Source: Massilioclostridium sp965141735
GTDB lineage: Bacteria; Bacillota; Clostridia; Oscillospirales; Ruminococcaceae
Assembly: GCA_965141735.1 (NCBI GenBank)
Contig: CBCSOX010000030.1
Location: forward strand, 1 to 20,586
DNA length: 20,586 nt
Direction: 5' to 3'
Shown here piece after piece: positions 9,101 to 14,906 of the stretch (positions within the stretch are counted from its first letter, which is position 1; the number at the start of each line of letters is the position of its first letter). A program made the translations under genes and the position numbers. A model generated the notes under the pieces. That model searched no databases. It saw nothing but the letters and a program-made list of their open reading frames with translations, and was not told the DNA's origin.

Positions 9101-10885
9101 ACCGAGGCGCTCGCAGCTGAGCTTGACAACGCGACCGCAGCGCTGCAAAACAGCGAGGCGACCTCCGACACCTACAAAGCGGCTTCTGCGGCACTCACGA
9201 CTGCAGTTTCCAACATCGAAGGGCTGTACGAGCAGCTCGTCGTGACCTTTACTCCCGGCAGCGGTCAGGCATCTGTCGGCGACCTTATCACCCTCAGCTG
9301 CCCGTTCGAGGATCTCCAGATCCGCTACACCACCGACGGCAACGAGCCCTTCTCCTTCTCCAACATCTACACCGGCCCGATCGCTGTCAAGAACGGCGGC
9401 ATGACCGTCAAAGCAGCACTCTACAACGGAACCGTGCAGATGAGCGATGTCTTCACAGCAGTATACACCACTGCGACAAAAGACAATGTCGCCCCGACAG
9501 CCACTGAAGTTGTCGAGTCAGACTACTACAACAACCTGGCAACCTACAACGGCCGTAAAGCGGTAGACGGCAGTAGCAACACCCGCTGGGCGACCAACGA
9601 CGGAACCAACTCCGCAACGCTGGAACTCACCTTTGAGGCCCCTGTTACAGTGGATTCCGCTGCCATCAACCAGTACTACTCCTCCTATGGAAACGACATT
9701 AAAAACTTTAATATTGAGTACTGGAATGGTGAAGAGTGGATTGCAGCCCTGACCGGCGGTTCGATGGGAACAGCGAAGAAAGAATTTACCTTCGACGAAT
9801 TCACAGCGGACAAAATCCGCCTCAACATCATCGATGGAAGCAATCCTTCCATCTGGGAATTCGAGCTCTTTAAACCAGTTGTCTTTGAAGAAACCGAAAC
9901 CAACAAGACCATCCTCTCCAAGGTGATCGAGGGCGCTGCGGCTGCCATCGAAAGCGGCGAAGTGGACAAAGCGATCCAGAGCGTCCGGGAAAGCTTTATG
10001 GCGACCTACAACTACGCAGTCGCTGTCAACGACAACCCGACATCGGATCAGGAGACCATCGACCGCGCATGGGTCTCCCTCATGACCGAAATCCACAAGC
10101 TCGGCCTCATCGCCGGCGACAAGACCACCCTGCAGGAGCACTATGACTTCTACAGCGCGCTTGATCTTGAACTCTACATCGACGGCGCAGAAAAAGACAA
10201 CTTTATCGCAGCCCTCGACGCAGCGCTCAAAGTCCTCAACGACGGCGACGCGATGGAGGCTGAGATCCAGGCTGCAGACAGCGCACTTATCGCAGCGGCT
10301 GACGCACTTGTCAAACGCGGCGACAAAGAAGCGCTCCAAAACGCAGTGGACCTCACCGTAAATTACGATGAAAACGACTACGCCAAGGGATGGGATGCCT
10401 TCGTCGCAGCACGCGATGCGGCAAACGAAGTCCTCGACAACAAGAATGCAACCCAGGAAGAAGTCAACAGCGCGCTCGACACACTCATCAATGCAATGCT
10501 TGACCTGCGTTACAAAGCGGACAAGAGCATTCTCAACAAACTGACCGAGCAGGCTGAGGCAATTGACCTGACCGGCTTCAGCAAAGCGAGCGTCGATGCA
10601 TTCAACGCCGCGCTTGCCAACGCCAAAGCCGCTGCTGCGGATCCCACCCTCTCCACCGACGAGCAGGATGTGGTAAACAAAGCAGTCTCGGATCTGTCCG
10701 AAGCAATCAAAGGGCTGACCTATGCAGACGGCACTGCCGCTGACATCCAGGTCAACGGCGACGGCAGCATTACCGGCAACACCGCATCCGCTAAGACGGG
10801 TGAAACTACCCCGATCGCCATGGCGGTTGCCGCCCTGCTCCTCGCAGGCGGTGCAGCGGTTGTGCTGAAAAAAGCAAAACGCTAA
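6188..10885 (+). CDS. Secreted, wall-associated GH95 glycosidase (alpha-L-fucosidase/alpha-L-galactosidase family)
   Basis: This 1565-residue protein has a signal peptide (residues 1 to about 26, ending VSAF). The GH95 N-terminal beta domain starts near PLGNGYMGGMVFGG and FNEKSMWSGGP; the (alpha/alpha)6 catalytic domain spans roughly 310-770. By alignment with bifidobacterial AfcA, N433 and N435 (in MNVNFQMNYWP) and E574 (in PSVSPEQGP) match the catalytic Asn pair and the general acid. The usual catalytic Asp of FQIDGN is E760 here (FQIEANYG). Downstream are a helical segment (about 877-1000), a chitobiase C-terminal-like beta domain (about 1019-1098), an F5/8C module (about 1101-1230), several FIVAR-like helical repeats (about 1240-1530), and a C-terminal anchor: KTGETTP, a hydrophobic segment and KKAKR, resembling a degenerate sortase signal. 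The ribosome binding site AAGGAGG supports the start. The substrate, fucose or L-galactose, cannot be decided from sequence alone. Confidence 0.93.
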   Translation: MKKKILAALLAATMLMSAMGTSVSAFEIGNSQPAAVTSVRNTNPLRLWYTKPAPVNTDRNQWQYTVLPLGNGYMGGMVFGGISKERVHFNEKSMWSGGPSESRPNHNGSNRTEPVTTEWLDQFRAELDDKTNDVWGLSSSAGNNKLLDLIRGPKRDNWDNGMGMYQDFGDIYMDFARAGITDDMATNYVRDLDLTTALSTVSYDIDGVHYTREYFNSYPDNVLAMRLNASETGKLTFDASITPASSTSSTNRTVTAEGDIITLRGQIRDNQLQYEAQLKVINEGGTITPNENGTISIDGADSVTLVLACGTDYLNDWPKYRGEDPHEAISARIDNAADKGFDALYQTHLEDYQELFSRVDLDLGEELPNIPTNELIQNYRDGEHSKALEVLTYQMGRYLTIAGSRENTLPTNLNGVWMIGSASQFWNADYHMNVNFQMNYWPTMAANLAECMLPYNDYMESLVEPGRVTAGATAGLSTEPGTPIGEGNGFNAHTVNNIFGTTGPYQVQEFGWTLGGASWALENSYDYYTYTQDEDYLRDKIYPMLKEQATFYSKFLWHSDYQNRLVVGPSVSPEQGPTTNGSTFDQSIAWEAFEEAIIASEVLGVDEDLRATWAEMQSQLDPIIVGDEGQIKEWYEETTIGKAQAGDLAEVNIPNYNAGYAGPHRHISHLVGLFPGTLINENTPEWLEAAKYSLEEKGFKATGWSKAHKLNAWARTKDAENTYKMVQAMLSSNYAGIMDNLFASHGQGTNHEGTPVFQIEANYGYTSGINEMLVQSQLGYVDMLPAIPEAWDEGSVEGIVARGNFELDMEWSGNEADRFVIHSRAGGTFTGQYKDLASFTVKKADGTPVETTKLSDDKISFETVKGESYVIDFNTTSVKLENQIKVANELLAQMDSELLSTAKQILTDCVAASQEIVDNEQSDKYYEQKAILTAACKTAQSAIDLNTVFTDAQTFYNGLDLNSNWATLRSYTEALAAELDNATAALQNSEATSDTYKAASAALTTAVSNIEGLYEQLVVTFTPGSGQASVGDLITLSCPFEDLQIRYTTDGNEPFSFSNIYTGPIAVKNGGMTVKAALYNGTVQMSDVFTAVYTTATKDNVAPTATEVVESDYYNNLATYNGRKAVDGSSNTRWATNDGTNSATLELTFEAPVTVDSAAINQYYSSYGNDIKNFNIEYWNGEEWIAALTGGSMGTAKKEFTFDEFTADKIRLNIIDGSNPSIWEFELFKPVVFEETETNKTILSKVIEGAAAAIESGEVDKAIQSVRESFMATYNYAVAVNDNPTSDQETIDRAWVSLMTEIHKLGLIAGDKTTLQEHYDFYSALDLELYIDGAEKDNFIAALDAALKVLNDGDAMEAEIQAADSALIAAADALVKRGDKEALQNAVDLTVNYDENDYAKGWDAFVAARDAANEVLDNKNATQEEVNSALDTLINAMLDLRYKADKSILNKLTEQAEAIDLTGFSKASVDAFNAALANAKAAAADPTLSTDEQDVVNKAVSDLSEAIKGLTYADGTAADIQVNGDGSITGNTASAKTGETTPIAMAVAALLLAGGAAVVLKKAKR

Positions 10886-10911
10886 GCCAGACCAATAATT
10901 TTCTTCCTTTA

Positions 10912-10949
10912 TAAAACCCCTGCCAGCAGCACTGCTGGCAGGGGTTTTT
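10912..10949 (+). terminator. Intrinsic terminator of the GH95 gene
   Basis: A 13-bp perfect stem, CCCCTGCCAGCAG paired with CTGCTGGCAGGGG, separated by CA, lies 31 bp after the stop codon. It is followed by TTTTT and preceded by AAAA, so it could act in both directions. Confidence 0.93.
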
Positions 10950-11075
10950 CTTGTGGCTTCCGTTCAAAAACTCCCGATTCTACCAGAAAAAAAGAAGCTT
11001 AAAAATAACCTGCGGGAAGTATGACGTCATCGGGTGAGCAGACGCGTTCCGGAAAACCAAACGGAGGTTTTCAAC

Positions 11076-11481
11076 CAACGATACAACACCCGATTAAACT
11101 GCAATATCAAGAGAGCAATTAGGGAGAACTGAGAATAGAGATCAGAGCGATATGGAGAAAACTGTGCGGTCAGAAGAAGGCGAAGATACTGGAGGAGAAT
11201 GGGTGAGCGGATTCTATACACATGCGAGTGCGTATTCCGCGGCATTTGAGTACGGCACAGTTTAAGGGAAAAAGCACGCTGAAGGTATTCGATCAGGATG
11301 CGAACTTGAGGTACAAATACGGAATCCGGCAATTCTAAGGCAGGGGGTACTGAGCAGATATGGTTGGACGGAATAAAAAGCTGAAAGGAATCCATCAAAA
11401 ACCAGATGAGGGAGGACATGAGCGATCAAGTCTCCCTTAGGAAACAGACGACCGGTTTAGGGGGAGCAAAAACAAAGAAGC
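11076..11481 (+). pseudogene. Decayed IS200/IS605-family transposase (tnpA, HUH/Y1 type)
   Basis: Plus-strand frames, read through stops, show the order of motifs of an IS200-type TnpA: TRLNCNI near 11088, GELRIEIRAIWRKLC from 11123, then SIHMRVRIPRHLS, QFKGKSTL, FDQDANLRYKYGIRQF and GRGY (about 11213-11350). These match the family pattern HIHMLVSIPP, FMGYLKGKS, FDRHANLKYKYGNRHFW and GYY. In-frame stops lie at 11204, 11336 and 11351, and there is a frameshift near 11385. The next frame gives IKNQMRED and SDQVSL, corresponding to the family's C-terminal helix; a GSKN-type end returns near 11465. The first His of the HUH pair is Ser and the catalytic Tyr position is lost, so it is inactive. A hairpin GAAAACC/GGTTTTC (11052-11072) may be the old left-end recognition structure. 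No tnpB was found. Confidence 0.8.
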
Positions 11482-11728
11482 AAAAAAGCAGCCGCTTGTA
11501 GCTGCTGCCCGAAAAAATAGTGCGATGCGAATCTTTCAGAGGGGCTGTGCCTTTCATAAGCCTGTTCAAACCACGACTTTAGACTGTACGCTTTCGTTTA
11601 AAAGTTCCTGGCTTCTGTCGAAAATAAAGAGAAAAAATCAAATTAGATAGCGATCTATTCTACTGCCAGACAAATGTACCCCCGTTTCAGGGATGTGCGT
11701 GTGTTGCTGTGATTCTTATTCAACATTC
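11482..11728. other. Gene-free stretch, probably the remaining end of the IS200 relic
   Basis: No credible coding frame with a ribosome binding site is seen on either strand. A short inverted repeat GCAGC/GCTGC (about 11489-11506) follows the transposase remnant and may be the subterminal hairpin of the old right end. The exact element boundary cannot be placed without a second copy. Confidence 0.35.
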
Positions 11729-11860
11729 CTTGGGGGCCGAATCAGATAAATGCCCCTTCAAGAGCTTAAATCCGCTCACGGCGACATGAATTTCACGCCC
11801 AGTCCTTCTGCCTTGCCATCTGAAAGGCAGGAGTCACTGACGCTTCGCAACCATCTGGGC
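11729..11860. repeat. Two successive stem-loops in gene-free DNA
   Basis: The first (11729-11762) pairs CTTGGGGGC with GCCCCTTCAAG, with a 2-nt bulge. The second (11797-11860) has an outer stem GCCCAG/CTGGGC enclosing a 10-bp stem CTTCTGCCTT/AAGGCAGGAG with one G-T pair. They could be part of a non-coding RNA or the end of another mobile element. No family is recognised, and the strand is undecided. Confidence 0.4.
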
Positions 11861-11984
11861 ATCTTAATTCTATTTCATTCACATTTGACCATTTCCACCG
11901 CTCAGCGCCCAAATCTTTCCCGTTTCAACTGCAAAACGCCCACACAGCGGCGAGTGTTCCGTTCTTTTCTGGAAAATCCCTTCC

Positions 11985-12032
11985 CAGCCGCCGCTAACCC
12001 CGATCTATTTTCAGGTTAGCGGCTGCGTTTTT
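11985..12032 (+). terminator. Terminator-like hairpin with plus-strand T-run
   Basis: A perfect 10-bp stem GCCGCTAACC (11990-11999) / GGTTAGCGGC (12014-12023) is followed by GCG and TTTTT on the plus strand. No plus-strand gene precedes it except the IS200 remnant, so it may end an unrecognised transcript or be a leftover of a lost gene. On the minus strand, from which dapL transcription arrives, no T-run follows the stem. Confidence 0.5.
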
Positions 12033-12100
12033 CACTCGGTTTGGCTGAGAACTCCCCTCAGTTTCCGGCGGCAACAACGTGCATCCTCTGTGCCTGCAAC

Positions 12101-12139
12101 ACCACCCCCGCTGCGGATTGCTCCGACAACGGGGGTGGT
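12101..12139. terminator. GC-rich hairpin downstream of dapL, possible operon end
   Basis: A perfect 10-bp stem ACCACCCCCG/CGGGGGTGGT has an inner CGGA/TCCG helix. It lies about 100 bp beyond the dapL stop. T-rich sequence follows on the plus strand only; on the minus strand the stem is followed by GTTGCAGG. It may therefore stabilise the 3' end or terminate weakly rather than act as a classic intrinsic terminator for the operon. Confidence 0.4.
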
Positions 12140-12238
12140 TTCTCTGCATCTTTCTGTTGTCTCCAGCCGATGCGGGACGATGACTTGCGAAATCCGAACG
12201 GTCGGTGCAGGAAACTTCCCATCCTCCCGCCTGTTGTC

Positions 12239-13426
12239 TCAGTCCGAGAAGCTGAGTTTTTTGAGCCGGGAAACTGCCTCAGCAGTGCTGTCCCGATCCC
12301 CGAATGCAGTGAGACGGAAAAAGCCTTCGCCGTTTTTTCCAAACCCCGCGCCCGGGGTGCCCACCACATTGGCCTCGGTGAGCAGACGGTCGAAGTACTC
12401 CCAGGAGGAGAGCCCGCCTGGGCATTTGAGCCAGATGTAGGGGGAGTTCTCCCCTCCGGTGAACCAGATGCCCATCTCCCGCAGAGCGCTGGAGATCATC
12501 CGGGCGTTTTCCCGGTAGTAGTCAATCGCCTTGTGAATCTGGCGCTGCCCCTCTTCCGTAAAGACCGCTTCTGCGCCCCGTTGAACAATATAGGGGACAC
12601 CGTTAAACTTGGTGGTTTGGCGGCGCAGCCACAGTTTGTTGAGTGGTACTCCACCCTGCTCAAGCGCCAGCGGCACAACGGTGTAACCGCAGCGAGTGCC
12701 GGTAAATCCAGCGGTTTTGGAGAGGGAGCAAAACTCAATTGCGCACTCTTTAGCGCCCTCGATCTCAAAAATGGACCGGGGCAGCGCGGGGTCGGTGAGA
12801 AACGCCTCATACGCCGCGTCAAAGAGGATGACCGCGCCGCACTCCCGCGCATAGTCCACCCATACCTGAAGCTGATCGCGGCTGTACACCGCGCCGGTCG
12901 GGTTGTTGGGGGAACAGAGATAGATGATATCCGCTTTGACCGACGGGTCGGGCAGCGGCAGGAAGCCGTTTTGCTCGTTTGCGTCAAGGTATACGATCGT
13001 GCGGCCCGCCATCAAATTGGTGTCCACATATACCGGATACACCGGGTCGGGGATGAGCACGGTGTTGTTCTCTGAAAAGAGGTCGAGGATGTTGCCGACA
13101 TCGCTTTTGGCGCCGTCGCTGACAAAAATTTCAGCCAGATCAAGCGCCACCCCGCGCTTGGCGTAGTAGCCCTGGAGCGCCTCCTTGACAAAATCGTAGC
13201 CCTGCTCTGGGCCGTAGCCGTGAAAGGACTCTTTGCGCCCCATCTCGTCGACTGCACGGTGCATCGCCTGCACCACTGCGTCGCACAGCGGCAGAGTCAC
13301 ATCCCCGATGCCGAGGCGGATGATCTCTTTTTCTGGATGCTCCTGCTGGTACGCCGCAACCTTGTGCGCAATCGTCGAAAACAGGTAGCTGTCCTGCAAG
13401 TCGGAAAAATGCTCATTGAGTTTCAT
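12239..13426 (-). CDS. dapL: LL-diaminopimelate aminotransferase (class I/II, PLP)
   Basis: The 395-residue protein has the fold-type I aminotransferase pattern. LGIGDVTLPLC and FHGYGPEQGY are typical of DapL N-termini; CSPNNPTGAVY holds the PLP-contacting Asn (N174/N175); LFDAAYEAF gives D203 and Y206; SLSKTAGFTGTRCGY contains the Schiff-base lysine K237; FRLTAFG near the end carries the carboxylate-binding Arg. DapL converts tetrahydrodipicolinate to LL-diaminopimelate in one step with glutamate as amino donor, bypassing the succinylase or acetylase route. The start has a good ribosome binding site (GGAGGAAAT) and lies 19 bp after the dapF stop, so the two are co-transcribed. DapF makes the next reaction, which strongly supports DapL over another aminotransferase. 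It is the last gene of the operon. Confidence 0.93.
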   Translation of the reverse strand: MKLNEHFSDLQDSYLFSTIAHKVAAYQQEHPEKEIIRLGIGDVTLPLCDAVVQAMHRAVDEMGRKESFHGYGPEQGYDFVKEALQGYYAKRGVALDLAEIFVSDGAKSDVGNILDLFSENNTVLIPDPVYPVYVDTNLMAGRTIVYLDANEQNGFLPLPDPSVKADIIYLCSPNNPTGAVYSRDQLQVWVDYARECGAVILFDAAYEAFLTDPALPRSIFEIEGAKECAIEFCSLSKTAGFTGTRCGYTVVPLALEQGGVPLNKLWLRRQTTKFNGVPYIVQRGAEAVFTEEGQRQIHKAIDYYRENARMISSALREMGIWFTGGENSPYIWLKCPGGLSSWEYFDRLLTEANVVGTPGAGFGKNGEGFFRLTAFGDRDSTAEAVSRLKKLSFSD

Positions 13427-13445
13427 AGGCTGTTGATTTCCTCCA

Positions 13446-14282
13446 CTATAGTTTGATGGTACCGTCGAACACCTTTTCAGCGGTGCCGGTCATAGTAACG
13501 GTTTTGTCGGTGTATTTGATCACGAGATTACCTCCGTTGAGTTGGACGATGATGTCCTCCCCTTTGGTGCATAGGCCGTTTTCCACCGCCGCGACTGCGG
13601 CCGCACAGGCCCCGGTGCCGCACGCCCAAGTCTCCCCGCTGCCCCGTTCCCACACCCGCATGCGCAGGGTGTTTTTTCCGGTGAGTTTGATGAATTCGGT
13701 GTTGACCCGCTCGGGAAAGAGCTCGCTGTTTTCAAACTGCGGGCCGATTTTTTCAATTTCAAGTCCATCCACATCGTCGCACAAGACGACGCAGTGAGGA
13801 TTGCCCATCGACACGCAGGTGATGTTGTAAGAGGTTCCCCCGATCTCCACAGGAGAATTCACCACTCGCGTCCCTTCAATGAGCACCGGGAGGGAGGCTG
13901 GACGCATCTGAGCGGGGCCCATATCGACTGTGACGCTGCGCACTCCGCCGCGCTGCTTGTGCAGAATGAGGTGCTTCACGCCGCTGAGCGTCTCAATGTC
14001 GAGCTCGTTTTTGTCCCCTATGATCCCATTGTCGCTGAGGTATTTCCCCACACAGCGGATCGCGTTGCCGCACATCTTCCCCTCGCTCCCGTCGGCGTTG
14101 AACATCCGCATTTTAGCGTCCGCAAGGTCAGAGCGGCAGATCAGCACGATGCCGTCCCCACCGATGCCGAAATGGCGGTCGGACAGCCGGACGCTGAGCG
14201 GTCCGGGTTCGCTGAGCTCCTGTTCCATGCAATTGAAATAGATGTAATCATTGCCGCAGCCCTGCATCTTGGTAAATTCCAT
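13446..14282 (-). CDS. dapF: Diaminopimelate epimerase
   Basis: This 278-residue cytoplasmic enzyme interconverts LL- and meso-diaminopimelate, the last step before peptidoglycan cross-link synthesis and LysA. Both catalytic cysteines are present: C71 in MCGNAIRC and C221 in GSGETWACGTGACA. The N-terminal KMQGCGNDYIYF and GGDGIVLI motifs are also intact. The ATG at 14282 was chosen because AAGGAG lies 7 nt upstream and the protein then begins MEFTKMQGCGND, as in the family. The frame can be extended to 14309, but that would overlap the preceding gene and lacks a ribosome binding site. It lies 20 bp after the ANTAR regulator and 19 bp before dapL. Confidence 0.96.
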   Translation of the reverse strand: MEFTKMQGCGNDYIYFNCMEQELSEPGPLSVRLSDRHFGIGGDGIVLICRSDLADAKMRMFNADGSEGKMCGNAIRCVGKYLSDNGIIGDKNELDIETLSGVKHLILHKQRGGVRSVTVDMGPAQMRPASLPVLIEGTRVVNSPVEIGGTSYNITCVSMGNPHCVVLCDDVDGLEIEKIGPQFENSELFPERVNTEFIKLTGKNTLRMRVWERGSGETWACGTGACAAAVAAVENGLCTKGEDIIVQLNGGNLVIKYTDKTVTMTGTAEKVFDGTIKL

Positions 14283-14302
14283 GCCATCACTCCTTCTGGT
14301 AT

Positions 14303-14872
14303 TCAGCATTCATAGGTTTTGAGGATGTTCTCAGCCACCGCGCGGCGGGTCAGGCGCAGGTCCATCGCCTGCTTTTCGATGTAGCGGTGTGCCTGTGGTT
14401 CGGTGAGCTTGAGCACCTGGATCAGCACGCATTTCGCGCGGTTGACGAGCCGGATTTCCTCAATTTTATTCTGCAATTTATCATTCTCGGTCTTTAAGCC
14501 CAATATGCGCCGGCGCGTCACCATCACCAGCTTGATGGACTGGTAAAACAACTGCCGGCTCAGCGGCTTGGAGACGACGAGCACGCCAAAATCCTCCACC
14601 TGTGCGGAAATGTCGTCGGCAAGCTCGCTTTTGACGAGGAGAACCACCCCTGCCGAGCTGCTTTCGGCCACCTGCACCGACAGGTCGTGCCCGAATTCAT
14701 CCGACAGCGGGGCGTTGACCACCACCAGGTCAAAATCCCCCTGCACCAAGCAGCGGCGCGCCTCCCCACCGCTGCTGACGGGGAGAACGCGGGAAAATCC
14801 ATCCGCCTTGAGCAGAGCGGCGAGCGAGTCTCTGCTTTTGTCAGCGCCTGCCGCGAGTAAAACGGTATCCAC
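14303..14872 (-). CDS. ANTAR-domain regulator with non-canonical receiver domain
   Basis: The 189-residue protein has a CheY-like receiver (about 1-115), a short coiled coil (about 122-142) and a C-terminal ANTAR RNA-binding domain (about 128-185: LQNKIEEIRLVNRAKCVLIQ, then AHRYIEKQAMDLRLTRRAVAENIL). ANTAR proteins bind paired hairpins in nascent mRNA and prevent termination. At the usual phosphoacceptor site DFDLVVVNAPLSDEFG has N53 instead of Asp, although the conserved Lys (K102 in SKPLS) remains. Phosphorylation is therefore unlikely; control by binding of a protein partner or metabolite is an inference. The start is GTG at 14872, placed 8 nt after AAGGGGG; the nearby ATG at 14880 is in another frame. 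It sits directly downstream of glutamine synthetase, so a role in nitrogen control is likely. No target hairpin pair was identified in this window. Confidence 0.88.
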   Translation of the reverse strand: MDTVLLAAGADKSRDSLAALLKADGFSRVLPVSSGGEARRCLVQGDFDLVVVNAPLSDEFGHDLSVQVAESSSAGVVLLVKSELADDISAQVEDFGVLVVSKPLSRQLFYQSIKLVMVTRRRILGLKTENDKLQNKIEEIRLVNRAKCVLIQVLKLTEPQAHRYIEKQAMDLRLTRRAVAENILKTYEC

Positions 14873-14906
14873 TCAGCCATCCCCCTTCCGGAAACCCGAT
14901 CAAACG

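Noticed and set aside
9518..10339. 273-residue minus-strand open frame
   Set aside because: Antisense shadow of the F5/8C and FIVAR region of the GH95 gene.
11021..11030. Palindrome ATGACGTCAT as a possible operator
   Set aside because: A single 10-bp palindrome with no adjacent promoter or gene start; chance occurrence is likely.
11027..11419. 130-residue minus-strand open frame
   Set aside because: It is the reverse strand of the IS200 transposase remnant; the plus strand shows family motifs, and no ribosome binding site supports this frame.
11695..11712. Possible group II intron 5' end (GTGCG)
   Set aside because: No domain V hairpin or reverse transcriptase sequence follows, so the pentamer is probably chance.
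11750..12019. 89-residue plus-strand open frame
   Set aside because: No ribosome binding site and low-complexity composition; it overlaps the stem-loops and the terminator-like hairpin.
12041..13075. 344-residue plus-strand open frame
   Set aside because: Antisense to dapL, whose motifs (NNPTG, SLSKTAGF) are clear on the minus strand.
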